Positions 14,610 to 22,409 of a stretch of 25,559 nucleotides of DNA are shown here, piece by piece. The position numbers and the translations under genes were made by a program. The stretch is from NCBI GenBank assembly GCA_041612005.1, contig JBFILW010000016.1:1-25559 (forward strand), in the 5' to 3' direction. The stretch comes from JBFILW01 sp041612005 (lineage in GTDB: Bacteria; Gemmatimonadota; Gemmatimonadetes; Palauibacterales; Palauibacteraceae). Under the pieces are notes generated by a model that was not told the DNA's origin, did no database searches, and saw only the letters and a list, made by a program, of their open reading frames with translations. The stretch's first letter is position 1. Each line of letters opens with the position of its first letter.

Positions 14610-16655
14610 TCAGTCGCCAAGGGGATTTCCGGCGCCCAAAGCGGCGGTTTTGCCGACTTCGGGAGCGGCCGGGTGGCGGTCCTCGAACAGCCAGCGGGAC
14701 GCACCCACGTCGCCGGCCGCTACGACGGTGCCGGACTCGGTTATTCGGTCGAGGGCTCGATTCAGCAGGGCGGTCGGGGGTAGCGTGCGTTGAAGGCCCT
14801 GACGGCTGGCCACCACGACCAGCATGTCCCTGGCGCGCGACAGCGCCACGTTGAGGAGCCGTGGGAAGTCCTCGTTCAGCGCTTCGTTGAGAAACCAGCT
14901 GCGGGCGGGAGGCGCATCGACCGTGTCGATGATGACGACACTCTTCTCGCGACCCTGGAAGCGGTGAATGGTGCTCACCTCGATGCCTGGAGGAGCCGCC
15001 CGCCCCAGCCGCTGGCGGACCAGCTTCCGGATGCGACGCGCCTGCAGCCGGTATGGGACGACCACCGCGATCTCTCCGACGCCCTCGTCCACCGCGAGCT
15101 CCAGGAAGCGCGCGATCACCTCGGCGTGCACGGGGTTCGCCCGCGACCCCTCCTCTCGTTCGGTCGCCGGCTCGCGGGCGCTGGTATCGAGCAGGATGAG
15201 CGGTGCCCGTGGAGCGGGACGAGTCCGGACCGACTGCGCATCGGTCAGACGGCCGTCGTAAAAAAGGTCGCTGACCAAGCTCCGAATCGATGGCGCCATC
15301 CGGTACTGCTCGACCAGCATCGCGCACAACAGGTCCCCGTCAGCCGGGAGCGCAGGGCCGAGCGCCGGCGCGTCCGGCACAACGCCGGCTTCGTGAAAGA
15401 TGTCGCGGCTCAGCCAACGTCCGGCGATCTCCGAATCGGAGACGACCACGGCGGGGAGCTGGCGGAAGTCTCCAACCGGGTAGACGTGGCGCGACGTCAT
15501 CGAGGCGGCCATTAGCACGTAGGGCAGCGGCGCCGTGCTCGCCTCCTCGAGCACGGTGGCGTGGAAGCGGAGGGCTGCCAGGTCATCCCACAGCGCGATG
15601 CGCGCCAGCGTCGAGATCACCACATCGGCGTCTCGAAGCGCGAACACGGCCTGCCGCTGTAACTCGGCGCCGATCTGTTGGAGATCCACGAGCGCTTCTT
15701 CAGCAGCCCGTGCGCGGGCGACTGCGAGGAGGCGGGCGTGCCGGGCTCGCGTGGGCGCCGCCCGGGTGGCCGCCGTCCCGCGGCGCAGAAGCTCGCGCTC
15801 GAGCGCCGCGAGCGACTCCGAGATTCCGGCCGCGCCGGACGCGACCCGGCGCTCGACAGCGGCACCACGCGACAGCTCCGGGTTGCCGGTGACGCTGAAC
15901 TCGGCTCCGACTCGAACGATGCGGTTGGAGCGAATCGCGCTGCCGCCAAGACTCTCGGCTACGCGCTCGGCGGCCTCGTCGATCGCGCCGTTGGTCATGG
16001 CGGTCACCAGCACCCGGCGGCGCTCGGACAGTTCGGCCCCCAACTCACCCAGCAGGCGGGTCTTCCCGGTGCCGGGCGGACCCCAGACAAACTGTACGTC
16101 GCTCCCGAGGAGACGGGAGAGGGCCGCACGTTGACCGGAGTTCAGCTCCAGGGACGAGCGACGCGACGGCGCCAGCTCTCCGGTCTCGGGGAACGTGCGG
16201 CCGAACAACTGCAGGGCCATGTCGCGGTGGTAGTGTTCGGGCTGCCGCTCGATCCTCTCCAGCCGCTCGACCAGCGCGGTCAGGAGCCAGGTGGGATCGA
16301 ACTCGAGCTCGGCGTCGCCCGGCAACGTGCCGAGCCAGTCCTTCGCCGCCACCGCAACCCGCCGGTGCCGGCGGTCGAAACGAATCACGAAGCCGGAGCT
16401 CTCGCCCGCCTGACACCGTACCTGGACGGCATCGTCCACGCGGACGTCTGCGGAGCCGTCGGCCAAGGTCCACTCATACGCGAAGCCCGTCCCCGCCTCA
16501 TCCGTGAGCCTCCCACCCACGCTATTCAGGGGTCGCGCCAGGCCCCGAGCCGCTAACGACCCGCGCACCGCTTCGATCTCGTCGGCGAGAGCCGCGAGAC
16601 AGCCATCGAGAATGCGTGCGAACCGCTCCGAGTCCTGCCGTGTCGCCATCTCCAT
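14610..16655 (-). CDS. Superfamily 1 DNA/RNA helicase, UPF1/DNA2-like
   Basis: A 681-residue ATP-dependent helicase. Residues 1-165 are a variable N-terminal domain. The helicase core has a Q-motif-like LNSGQRAAL (171-179), Walker A GPPGTGKT (192-199), motif Ia TAMTNGAIDEAAERV (218-232), motif II EEAS (370-373), motif III GDFRQLPAV (395-403), motif IV EQYRM (449-453), motif V TIHRFQGRE (562-570) and motif VI NVALSRAR (602-609). Motif II has Glu where the family usually has Asp (DEAxQ). A 2A/1B helical insert covers about 265-335. The start is ATG at 16655 (or 16649). There is no ribosome-binding site, but TAATAA lies about ten bases upstream on the minus strand, so a leaderless message is possible. 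It is divergent from the decarboxylase gene. Confidence 0.9.
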   Translation of the reverse strand: MEMATRQDSERFARILDGCLAALADEIEAVRGSLAARGLARPLNSVGGRLTDEAGTGFAYEWTLADGSADVRVDDAVQVRCQAGESSGFVIRFDRRHRRVAVAAKDWLGTLPGDAELEFDPTWLLTALVERLERIERQPEHYHRDMALQLFGRTFPETGELAPSRRSSLELNSGQRAALSRLLGSDVQFVWGPPGTGKTRLLGELGAELSERRRVLVTAMTNGAIDEAAERVAESLGGSAIRSNRIVRVGAEFSVTGNPELSRGAAVERRVASGAAGISESLAALERELLRRGTAATRAAPTRARHARLLAVARARAAEEALVDLQQIGAELQRQAVFALRDADVVISTLARIALWDDLAALRFHATVLEEASTAPLPYVLMAASMTSRHVYPVGDFRQLPAVVVSDSEIAGRWLSRDIFHEAGVVPDAPALGPALPADGDLLCAMLVEQYRMAPSIRSLVSDLFYDGRLTDAQSVRTRPAPRAPLILLDTSAREPATEREEGSRANPVHAEVIARFLELAVDEGVGEIAVVVPYRLQARRIRKLVRQRLGRAAPPGIEVSTIHRFQGREKSVVIIDTVDAPPARSWFLNEALNEDFPRLLNVALSRARDMLVVVASRQGLQRTLPPTALLNRALDRITESGTVVAAGDVGASRWLFEDRHPAAPEVGKTAALGAGNPLGD

Positions 16656-16741
16656 GGGCAGAGGTTATTAGATATGCGGTTCGCGTGACAGCTTCGATCC
16701 ACCTCCATCCACCCGACGAGGGACCCATCGAGGACCGTAAA

Positions 16742-18175
16742 ATGTCGGAAGTCGATGACTGTGAGCTGCGCGACATGCTCCGAACGGTCGGCGACTGGGC
16801 CGCAGATTACCGGCGCCGGATCGAAGCATATCCCGTGCTGTCACGGGTGGCGCCTGGGGAGGTCGCGGGGCGGCTAGAATCGGATCCACCGGAAGCGGGT
16901 GAGTCGCTCGACAAGATCCTCGCGGATGTCGATCAAATCATCCTCCCCGGACTCACCCACTGGAACCACCCCGGGTTCTTCGCCTACTTCTCGAGCTCGG
17001 TATCGCCGCCCGCCCTGGCGGCCGAGATCCTGATCGCGGCTCTCGGGGTCAACGCCATGTCATGGCGCACGTCTCCCGCCGCCACGGAGCTCGAGGAGCT
17101 GACCGTGGCATGGCTCGCCCGACTGGTCGGCCTGCCGGCCGAGTTTCGCGGCGTGATCCTGGACACGGCGTCGACGAGCAGCTTCACGGCATTGGTCGCG
17201 GCACGCGAAGCCCTGGGAATCGCCGTCAGGGAGAAGGGACTCGCGAACCGACAAGGGCTGTCACGCCTGTGCATGTACGTCTCCGAGCACGCGCACTTCT
17301 CGATCGGCAAGGCGGCGATTGCGGCCGGACTCGGGCTCGACAACGTGCGGCGCATCCCGGTCGACGAGCGGTATCGGATGAACGTCGACGAACTGCGGCG
17401 GCGACTCGTGCAGGACCGTTCAGACGGTGCGCTTCCCGTGCTGGTGTGCGCGACCGTTGGAACGACGTCTTCGACCAGCGTCGACCCGGTATCCGAGATC
17501 GCCGCTGTATGCGAGGCGCACGGGACATGGCTTCATGTCGACGCTGCATACGCCGGAGCGGCGGCCATGCTGCCGGAGCGTCGCGCCGAATTCGCCGGCT
17601 GGGAACGGGCGGACTCCATCGTCATCAACCCGCACAAGTGGTTGTTCACACCGCTGGACTGCAGCGTCCTGCTGTACCGCAGGCCCGAGGTCGTGCGGCG
17701 ATCGCTGGAACTCAGGGCGGAATATCTGCGGGCCGACGCCGCCGTCACCAACCTGATGGACTACGGCCTGCCGCTCGGCCGCCGGTTCCGGGCCCTCAAG
17801 CTGTGGTTCGTCATCCGCTTTTACGGGGCGGAGGGCCTGCGCGCGCTGCTTCGCGACCACATCGCTTGGGCCGTGGCTTTCGCCGGGTGGATTGCCGACG
17901 ATGCACGGTTCGAGCTCGCGGCGCCGGTGCCATTCAGCACCGTGTGCTTTCGGGCGCTGGCGCCGGCGGATGCCATGGTTGACGAATGGAACCAGCGACT
18001 GCTCGAGGCGGTTAACGGGCGGGGAGACATCTTTCTCTCGCACACCGAGCTGGACGGACTCTATACTTTGCGGCTCTCCGTCGGGAGCGTAAACTCCACA
18101 GCCGATCACGTGCGGTTGGCCTATGACCTGCTGTGCGCGGAGTACGACACCCTGAGAGCGAGGAAACCGGAGTGA
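16742..18175 (+). CDS. PLP-dependent amino-acid decarboxylase (group II, aromatic-L-amino-acid decarboxylase-like)
   Basis: Fold-type I PLP enzyme of 477 residues. Signatures are THWNHPGFFAYF (72-83), the SEHAHFSIGKAA block with His185 stacking on PLP (181-192), WLHVDAAYAG with Asp267 pairing with the pyridine nitrogen (263-272), and INPHKW with Lys299 as the Schiff-base lysine. Similarity is to aromatic-L-amino-acid/tyrosine/tryptophan decarboxylases rather than to glutamate decarboxylase, but the substrate cannot be fixed. The start is ATG at 16742, with GAGGA eight bases upstream; 42 further upstream codons overlap the divergent helicase gene and lack family similarity. The stop overlaps the peroxiredoxin start (GTGA), so the two are co-translated. 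Confidence 0.93.
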   Translation: MSEVDDCELRDMLRTVGDWAADYRRRIEAYPVLSRVAPGEVAGRLESDPPEAGESLDKILADVDQIILPGLTHWNHPGFFAYFSSSVSPPALAAEILIAALGVNAMSWRTSPAATELEELTVAWLARLVGLPAEFRGVILDTASTSSFTALVAAREALGIAVREKGLANRQGLSRLCMYVSEHAHFSIGKAAIAAGLGLDNVRRIPVDERYRMNVDELRRRLVQDRSDGALPVLVCATVGTTSSTSVDPVSEIAAVCEAHGTWLHVDAAYAGAAAMLPERRAEFAGWERADSIVINPHKWLFTPLDCSVLLYRRPEVVRRSLELRAEYLRADAAVTNLMDYGLPLGRRFRALKLWFVIRFYGAEGLRALLRDHIAWAVAFAGWIADDARFELAAPVPFSTVCFRALAPADAMVDEWNQRLLEAVNGRGDIFLSHTELDGLYTLRLSVGSVNSTADHVRLAYDLLCAEYDTLRARKPE

Positions 18176-18639
18176 TCGAAGCCGGAGAGATGGCGCCCGA
18201 TTTCACACTGGAGTCCGATCGGGGCGACACCGTGCGCCTCGAGGATCTACGGGGAAGGCGCGTGGTACTGTTCTTCTACCCGCGCGACGACACGAGCGGC
18301 TGCACCAAGGAGGCATGCGGCTTCCGTGACAGTCTCCCGGCTTACGAGGCGGGAGACACGATTGTACTCGGAATAAGCCCCGACGACGTCGACTCGCACC
18401 AGAAATTCCGGGACAAGTTCGACCTCAACTTTCCGCTCCTGGCCGATCCCAAACACCGGGTCGCCGATGAGTACGGCGTGTGGGGAGAGAAACGCATGTA
18501 CGGCAGGAAATACGAGGGAATTTTTCGCACCACCTTTCTGATCGACCCCGAAGGGCGCGTGGAGAAGGTTTACAAGAACGTGAAGCCGGCCAGGCACGCG
18601 GAAGACATTCTGGCCGACATTACCGGGCTCGGAGAGTGA
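18172..18639 (+). CDS. bcp: Thioredoxin-dependent peroxiredoxin, BCP/PrxQ type
   Basis: Peroxide-reducing thiol peroxidase of 155 residues. The active site YPRDDTSGC-TKEAC places the peroxidatic Cys44 and a resolving Cys49 five residues apart, as in BCP/PrxQ enzymes. The proline of the usual TPGC is Ser here, but the Pro-x3-Thr-x2-Cys core is intact. APDFTL (8-13) and the FLIDPEGRV strand are also typical. The start is GTG at 18172, overlapping the decarboxylase stop, with GAGG eight bases upstream. It is followed six bases later by the DsbA-like gene. Confidence 0.95.
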   Translation: MIEAGEMAPDFTLESDRGDTVRLEDLRGRRVVLFFYPRDDTSGCTKEACGFRDSLPAYEAGDTIVLGISPDDVDSHQKFRDKFDLNFPLLADPKHRVADEYGVWGEKRMYGRKYEGIFRTTFLIDPEGRVEKVYKNVKPARHAEDILADITGLGE

Positions 18640-18644
18640 TCCAG

Positions 18645-19325
18645 ATGCGCTTCCCAACTGGGAGATCGTCGCGCGGCGTCCTCGTCACCGCTTCGCTGCT
18701 CAGCGCGTTGGCCGCGGCGAACCCGCAATCCGGGCTGGCGCAAGCGGCTGTCGTGCCCGACGACGCAACCGCGCTCATATCCCGGGCGGATCGCGGGCGC
18801 GTCCTCGGCTCCGACGAAGCTCCGATCCGCGTCGTGGAGATCTCGGACTTCGAGTGTCCTTTCTGTGCCCGCTTCAATCGGGAGACCTTTCACGCCCTCG
18901 ACAGCCTCTACGTCAAGACAGGCAAGGTCCAGTACGTATGGATCGGGTTCCCCAACCCAAGCCATCCGCGGGCCTTCCCGGCGATCGAGGCGGCCTTCTG
19001 CGCGGGCTCGGTCGGGAAGTTCTGGCAGATGCACGACCTGCTTTTCAACAACCAGTCCGAGTGGATAGACGCCCCGAACCCGAACGAGGTGTTCGCCCGG
19101 TTCGCGAGCGGGCTCGGGATCGACGTAGCGTCATTCGCCGTTTGTATCGGGCACGATCGCATGGCACCCCTGATCGTGCGGGACTACGAGGGAGTCGTTC
19201 GGGCGGGAATCACCCAGACACCATTCTTCATTGTGGCGGACAGCGTTCCGATCGTGGGCGCGGCACCGCTGGAGCAGTTCGTCGAGGCGATCGACGATCT
19301 GCTCGAACTCAAGGGCGGCCGCTAA
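18645..19325 (+). CDS. Secreted DsbA-like thiol-disulfide oxidoreductase
   Basis: A 226-residue thioredoxin-fold protein with an N-terminal signal peptide: basic RSSRG, hydrophobic VLVTASLLSALAA, and probable cleavage after GLAQA near residue 34. The redox motif CPFC is at 71-74 within ISDFECPFC, and the cis-proline loop is TQTPFF near the C-terminus. A helical insert lies between, as in DsbA/Thioredoxin_4 proteins. It should work outside the cytoplasmic membrane to oxidise or isomerise disulfides. The partner (DsbB or VKOR) is not visible. The start is ATG at 18645, with GGAGAG eight bases upstream. It is the third gene of the operon, and a terminator follows. Confidence 0.93.
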   Translation: MRFPTGRSSRGVLVTASLLSALAAANPQSGLAQAAVVPDDATALISRADRGRVLGSDEAPIRVVEISDFECPFCARFNRETFHALDSLYVKTGKVQYVWIGFPNPSHPRAFPAIEAAFCAGSVGKFWQMHDLLFNNQSEWIDAPNPNEVFARFASGLGIDVASFAVCIGHDRMAPLIVRDYEGVVRAGITQTPFFIVADSVPIVGAAPLEQFVEAIDDLLELKGGR

Positions 19326-19329
19326 GTCC

Positions 19330-19349
19330 GAGAGCCGCAACCGGCTCTC
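19330..19349. terminator. Bidirectional terminator between convergent genes
   Basis: GAGAGCCG-CAAC-CGGCTCTC is a perfect 8-bp stem with a 4-base loop in the 32-base gap between the stop codons of the DsbA-like gene and the convergent unknown gene. There is no T-run on either side, so efficiency may be modest. Confidence 0.6.
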
Positions 19350-19357
19350 CACAGCGC

Positions 19358-20053
19358 TCAGCTACTCCGGAACACCTCCCGCATCCGCTCCATCGCCTCG
19401 CCGGCGATGCGGGCACCCGTCTCGAAGATCTGAGCCAGATCGCGCTCTCCCGTGCCCACCAGCGGGATGTCGTAGGTGAAGTGGACCGATACGCCCGCCG
19501 GCCTTACTTCAGCCGGTGTGTCTCCCCAATCCGTTCCGGGGTCGAGCATGCCCTCCATGCGGACGCCGACGCTGTCCGATGTATCCCCCAGATCCTGGGC
19601 CATGCTGGCGAGCTCGATGGCCAGGCTCTCGTTGGCGCTCGGGCTGCTCTCACGCTCCTCGAGCCACAGCGACGGTGGCGCCACATCGAGATTCAGATAC
19701 CCAAGCATAGCCGCCGGGTCGAGGCTGATGCCCTCCGGATCGAGCGCGGTCAGCTCTTCGCTGGTCTCGTCGGGAAGCATGGCCAGATACGTGAGCACGC
19801 CATCGGCGCCGATGTTACCGCACGCGAGCGCCATTTCATCGACCATGAGCTCGATCAGCGCAGAGGGGGCGTGGAGCGCGTCGACGGCACCGGATTCCAT
19901 GATGTCGAGCTCGGATTGATCGAAGGCCAGAGCGCGGAAAAACCACGAGAGCGGCTCCTGGCGGCCCTCGAATAGATCCCTCACCCCGAGGCCTTCGCCG
20001 CGGAGTGAGCTCAGCAGAAGCGAGCCGATCTGGTGACGGGTCAATTGAGCCAC
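19358..20053 (-). CDS. Protein of unknown function
   Basis: I do not recognise this 231-residue protein. It has no signal peptide or clear membrane helix. It is acidic and rich in Leu, Ser and Glu: a helical N-terminal region (LTRHQIGSLLLSSLRGEG), an alanine/serine-rich middle, and a strand-rich end (GVSVHFTYDIPLVGTGERD) followed by an amphipathic C-terminal helix. Three Cys or His residues are present without a metal motif. No ATG fits the upstream boundary; GTG at 20053 is the best start and lies 26 bases after the lipoprotein stop. The two probably form one operon. The shared function is unknown. Confidence 0.7.
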   Translation of the reverse strand: MAQLTRHQIGSLLLSSLRGEGLGVRDLFEGRQEPLSWFFRALAFDQSELDIMESGAVDALHAPSALIELMVDEMALACGNIGADGVLTYLAMLPDETSEELTALDPEGISLDPAAMLGYLNLDVAPPSLWLEERESSPSANESLAIELASMAQDLGDTSDSVGVRMEGMLDPGTDWGDTPAEVRPAGVSVHFTYDIPLVGTGERDLAQIFETGARIAGEAMERMREVFRSS

Positions 20054-20079
20054 AGGTGAGCGCTCGGTGTTTCTTCCGT

Positions 20080-20673
20080 TTACTGACTGATCATGATGTG
20101 GGCGCTGGGGCTGCCCGGCATCATGAGCCACGGTCTGCCGTCCTGAGGAGAGGTGGGAAGTCCAAGCATTTCGGCCGTCGCGAAGGACACGTAGATGACT
20201 GTTCGGGTCTGCCCGTCTTCCTCCGCGGAACTCGCCGACAGCACGTACAGGGCAGAGGGCGTGCGCGGCATCGGGAGATCGCCGGCCTCGATCTCCGCCC
20301 AGCGCGTCTGCTGTCTCTCGCGGCCGGTGACCCCCTGGGCCACGAGCTCCCGGCCACGCGCCATGAACGGCTCCAGGTCCCGGTGATAGCACGCGACCTC
20401 GAACCTTTCGTCGCCAGGAGCATCCGCAAGGCAGATGAGGCTGTTCGATCCCTTGCGGAGAACGGTGAGCTCGCCGCCCCTCGCGTAGCCGAGAACCCTG
20501 GCCCCGTCGCGCAGGGTCGCCGGCGCGGCCCGCACCGCTTCCGCGATCTGCGCGTCGGCCGGCTTCACCTGGGCTGAGGCGTCCCCGCAGCCTGCCGCGG
20601 CCAAGATGAGGACCCCGGCCGTCGAGGCCCGTATGGAGAATCGTGTCGGAGTTGGCGGCGATGTGTTGTGCAT
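20080..20673 (-). CDS. Lipoprotein of unknown function
   Basis: A 197-residue protein with a bacterial lipoprotein signal: a basic start, hydrophobic AGVLILAAAG, then Cys in LAAAGC (near residue 28), which should be lipid-modified. The mature part is a globular alpha/beta domain with motifs RDGARVLGY, GSNSLICLAD and PMPRTPSALYVLS, ending in a Met-rich PWLMMPG. No catalytic motif is recognised. The start is ATG at 20673; the frame is open 23 codons further upstream, but that extension would break the signal peptide. Its divergent neighbour is the dodecin gene. Confidence 0.75.
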   Translation of the reverse strand: MHNTSPPTPTRFSIRASTAGVLILAAAGCGDASAQVKPADAQIAEAVRAAPATLRDGARVLGYARGGELTVLRKGSNSLICLADAPGDERFEVACYHRDLEPFMARGRELVAQGVTGRERQQTRWAEIEAGDLPMPRTPSALYVLSASSAEEDGQTRTVIYVSFATAEMLGLPTSPQDGRPWLMMPGSPSAHIMISQ

Positions 20674-20718
20674 CCGAAACCGTCCGTTAACTTCATCGCG
20701 ACTGCTCGAGGAGCTCGC

Positions 20719-20737
20719 GCGATTCTTCCCGAATCGC
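20719..20737. promoter_or_regulatory. Inverted repeat in the divergent lipoprotein/dodecin promoter region
   Basis: GCGATTC-TTCCC-GAATCGC has perfect 7-bp arms and sits midway in the 100-base divergent intergenic region. This is the position expected of an operator or a shared control site. A repeat of this size can also occur by chance in 25 kb. Confidence 0.35.
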
Positions 20738-20773
20738 CGCACGCTCGATCCACCCCTGTGAGGAGGCCATCGT

Positions 20774-20980
20774 ATGTCCGCAACCTACAAGTCGATCGAG
20801 CTGGTCGGCACGTCCGCCGAAAGCTATGCGGATGCTACACGCTCCGCTATCCGACGGGCTTCGAAAACGATGCGCAACCTCAAGTGGTTCGAGGTTCGCG
20901 AGATGCGAGGCCACATCGCGAACGACGACGTGGACCTTTTCCAAGTGAAGCTCACCGCCTGGTTTGAGCTGGAGGACTAA
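20774..20980 (+). CDS. Dodecin family protein
   Basis: Dodecins form hollow 12-subunit spheres that bind flavins, or CoA in some bacteria, and buffer free flavin. This 68-residue protein matches the family across its length: YKSIELVGTSAES (5-17), the helix DATRSAIRRASKTMRNL, WFEVREMRGHI (38-48) with Trp38 as the flavin-stacking residue, and Gln57 in FQVKL, which contacts the flavin. GAGGAGG lies seven bases before the ATG. It directly precedes pntAA: the pntAA ribosome-binding site is made from the last codons of dodecin (GGAGGACTAAA), so the two are co-expressed. Confidence 0.95.
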   Translation: MSATYKSIELVGTSAESYADATRSAIRRASKTMRNLKWFEVREMRGHIANDDVDLFQVKLTAWFELED

Positions 20981-20981
20981 A

Positions 20982-22112
20982 ATGCGGGTCGCAGTTCCGA
21001 AGGAGACCATGGGAGCCGAGACGCGCGTCGCGCTGACGCCCGCCTCAGCCAAGCGTCTGGCCGGTGAGGGGGTCCAGATCGCCATACAGGGAGGAGCCGG
21101 CCTCGCCGCCGGTTTCCCCGACGACGCGTATCGCGAGGTCGGGGTCGAGATCGTCTCCGACATCGGCGAGCTGCTCGGGTCGGCCGATCTCGTGCTGAAG
21201 GTGAACGGGCCAGGAATCGGGGACTCGGATCCAGGGGAGGTCGGCCTGATCCCGAGCGGGGCGACCGTGATCGGCCTCATGAAGCCGCATCAGAGTTCTG
21301 AAGCCCTGGCGCGCATGGCCGAACGCGGCCTCAACGGTCTCTCGATGGAGCTGATGCCGCGGATTACCCGTGCGCAGCGCATGGACGCCCTGTCCTCGAT
21401 GAGCACGGTCGCCGGCTACAAGGCGGTGCTGATTGCGGCCAATTCTCTCGGCAAGTTCTTCCCGATGTTGATGACGGCGGCCGGCACGGTCTCGCCGGCC
21501 AAAGTCCTCGTGCTCGGAGCTGGGGTGGCCGGACTCCAGGCGATCGCCACCGCGAAGCGACTCGGGGCCGTGGTCGAGGCGTTCGACATTCGCGAGGCTG
21601 CCAAGGAAGAGATCAAAAGCCTCGGTGCGACGTTCGTGGAGTGGGAGGCGGGCGCCGGCGTGCAGACGGAGGGTGAGGGTGGTTATGCGGCGGAGCTGTC
21701 GCAGGACGCGCAGGCGCTTCAGCGACAGGCGCTCACGAGGCACGTCGCCGACTCGGATGCAGTCATCTCGACCGCTCTCGTACCCGGCCGCCCGGCTCCG
21801 CTGCTGGTGACCGCGGACATGGTGGGCGGAATGCAGCCAGGTTCGGTGATTGTCGACTTGGCGGCCGAGACTGGAGGAAACTGCGAGCTTACCAAAGCCG
21901 GCGAGACGATCGAGCACGGTGGCGTGATCATTCACGGCCCGCTCGATCTGGCAGCAACCGTGCCCTTCAACGCGAGCCAGATGTACGCCCGAAATGTCAT
22001 CACCGTGGTGAAGCACTTGATGCCGGACGGTGAGCTGACACTCGACATGGACGACGAGATCACGGGCGCCATCTGCGTCACATACGACGGGAAAGTGAGG
22101 TTCGAAGCATGA
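20982..22112 (+). CDS. pntAA: NAD(P) transhydrogenase subunit alpha, part 1 (NAD-binding dI)
   Basis: Soluble domain I of the Re/Si-specific proton-translocating transhydrogenase, 376 residues. It begins MRVAVPKET, as alanine-dehydrogenase/PNT proteins do. It has the RQD-type loop RITRAQRMDALSSMS (127-141), the NAD-binding GAGVAGLQA (179-187) and the mobile-loop region around 225-245. It transfers hydride between NADH and NADP+ together with PntB. The start is ATG at 20982 with GGAGG six bases upstream. The stop overlaps pntAB by four bases (ATGA). Confidence 0.95.
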   Translation: MRVAVPKETMGAETRVALTPASAKRLAGEGVQIAIQGGAGLAAGFPDDAYREVGVEIVSDIGELLGSADLVLKVNGPGIGDSDPGEVGLIPSGATVIGLMKPHQSSEALARMAERGLNGLSMELMPRITRAQRMDALSSMSTVAGYKAVLIAANSLGKFFPMLMTAAGTVSPAKVLVLGAGVAGLQAIATAKRLGAVVEAFDIREAAKEEIKSLGATFVEWEAGAGVQTEGEGGYAAELSQDAQALQRQALTRHVADSDAVISTALVPGRPAPLLVTADMVGGMQPGSVIVDLAAETGGNCELTKAGETIEHGGVIIHGPLDLAATVPFNASQMYARNVITVVKHLMPDGELTLDMDDEITGAICVTYDGKVRFEA

Positions 22113-22405
22113 CCGGGACACTACTGGTGGGCCTGTACGTCTTCGTGCTCGCCATGTTTATAGGATTCGAAGTCATCACCAAGGTGCCGCCGACGCTGCA
22201 CACGCCGTTGATGTCCGGATCGAACGCCATCTCCGGAATCTCGATCGTGGGTGCGCTGGTGATCGCGGGAGCGAGCGACTCACCGCTGATGCGGTGGATC
22301 GGACTGGCGGCCGTGATCATGGCAACGATCAACGTGATCGGCGGTTTCCTGGTCACCGACCGGATGCTGCAGATGTTCCGTAGCCGGGCCGAGGGCGAGG
22401 AGTAG
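22109..22405 (+). CDS. pntAB: NAD(P) transhydrogenase subunit alpha, part 2 (membrane dII)
   Basis: A 98-residue protein with three membrane helices: residues about 3-22, 43-62 and 63-86. The family segment KVPPTLHTPLMSGSNAISGI lies after helix 1. In three-subunit transhydrogenases this short subunit contributes part of the proton channel. The ATG overlaps the pntAA stop; pntB follows after four bases. The split into three genes is typical of Rhodospirillum-type enzymes, rather than the two genes of E. coli. Confidence 0.95.
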   Translation: MTGTLLVGLYVFVLAMFIGFEVITKVPPTLHTPLMSGSNAISGISIVGALVIAGASDSPLMRWIGLAAVIMATINVIGGFLVTDRMLQMFRSRAEGEE

Positions 22406-22409
22406 ACGC

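Noticed and set aside
16656..16741. Divergent promoters between helicase and decarboxylase
   Set aside because: TAATAA is visible on the minus strand, but no convincing -35 partner in either direction.
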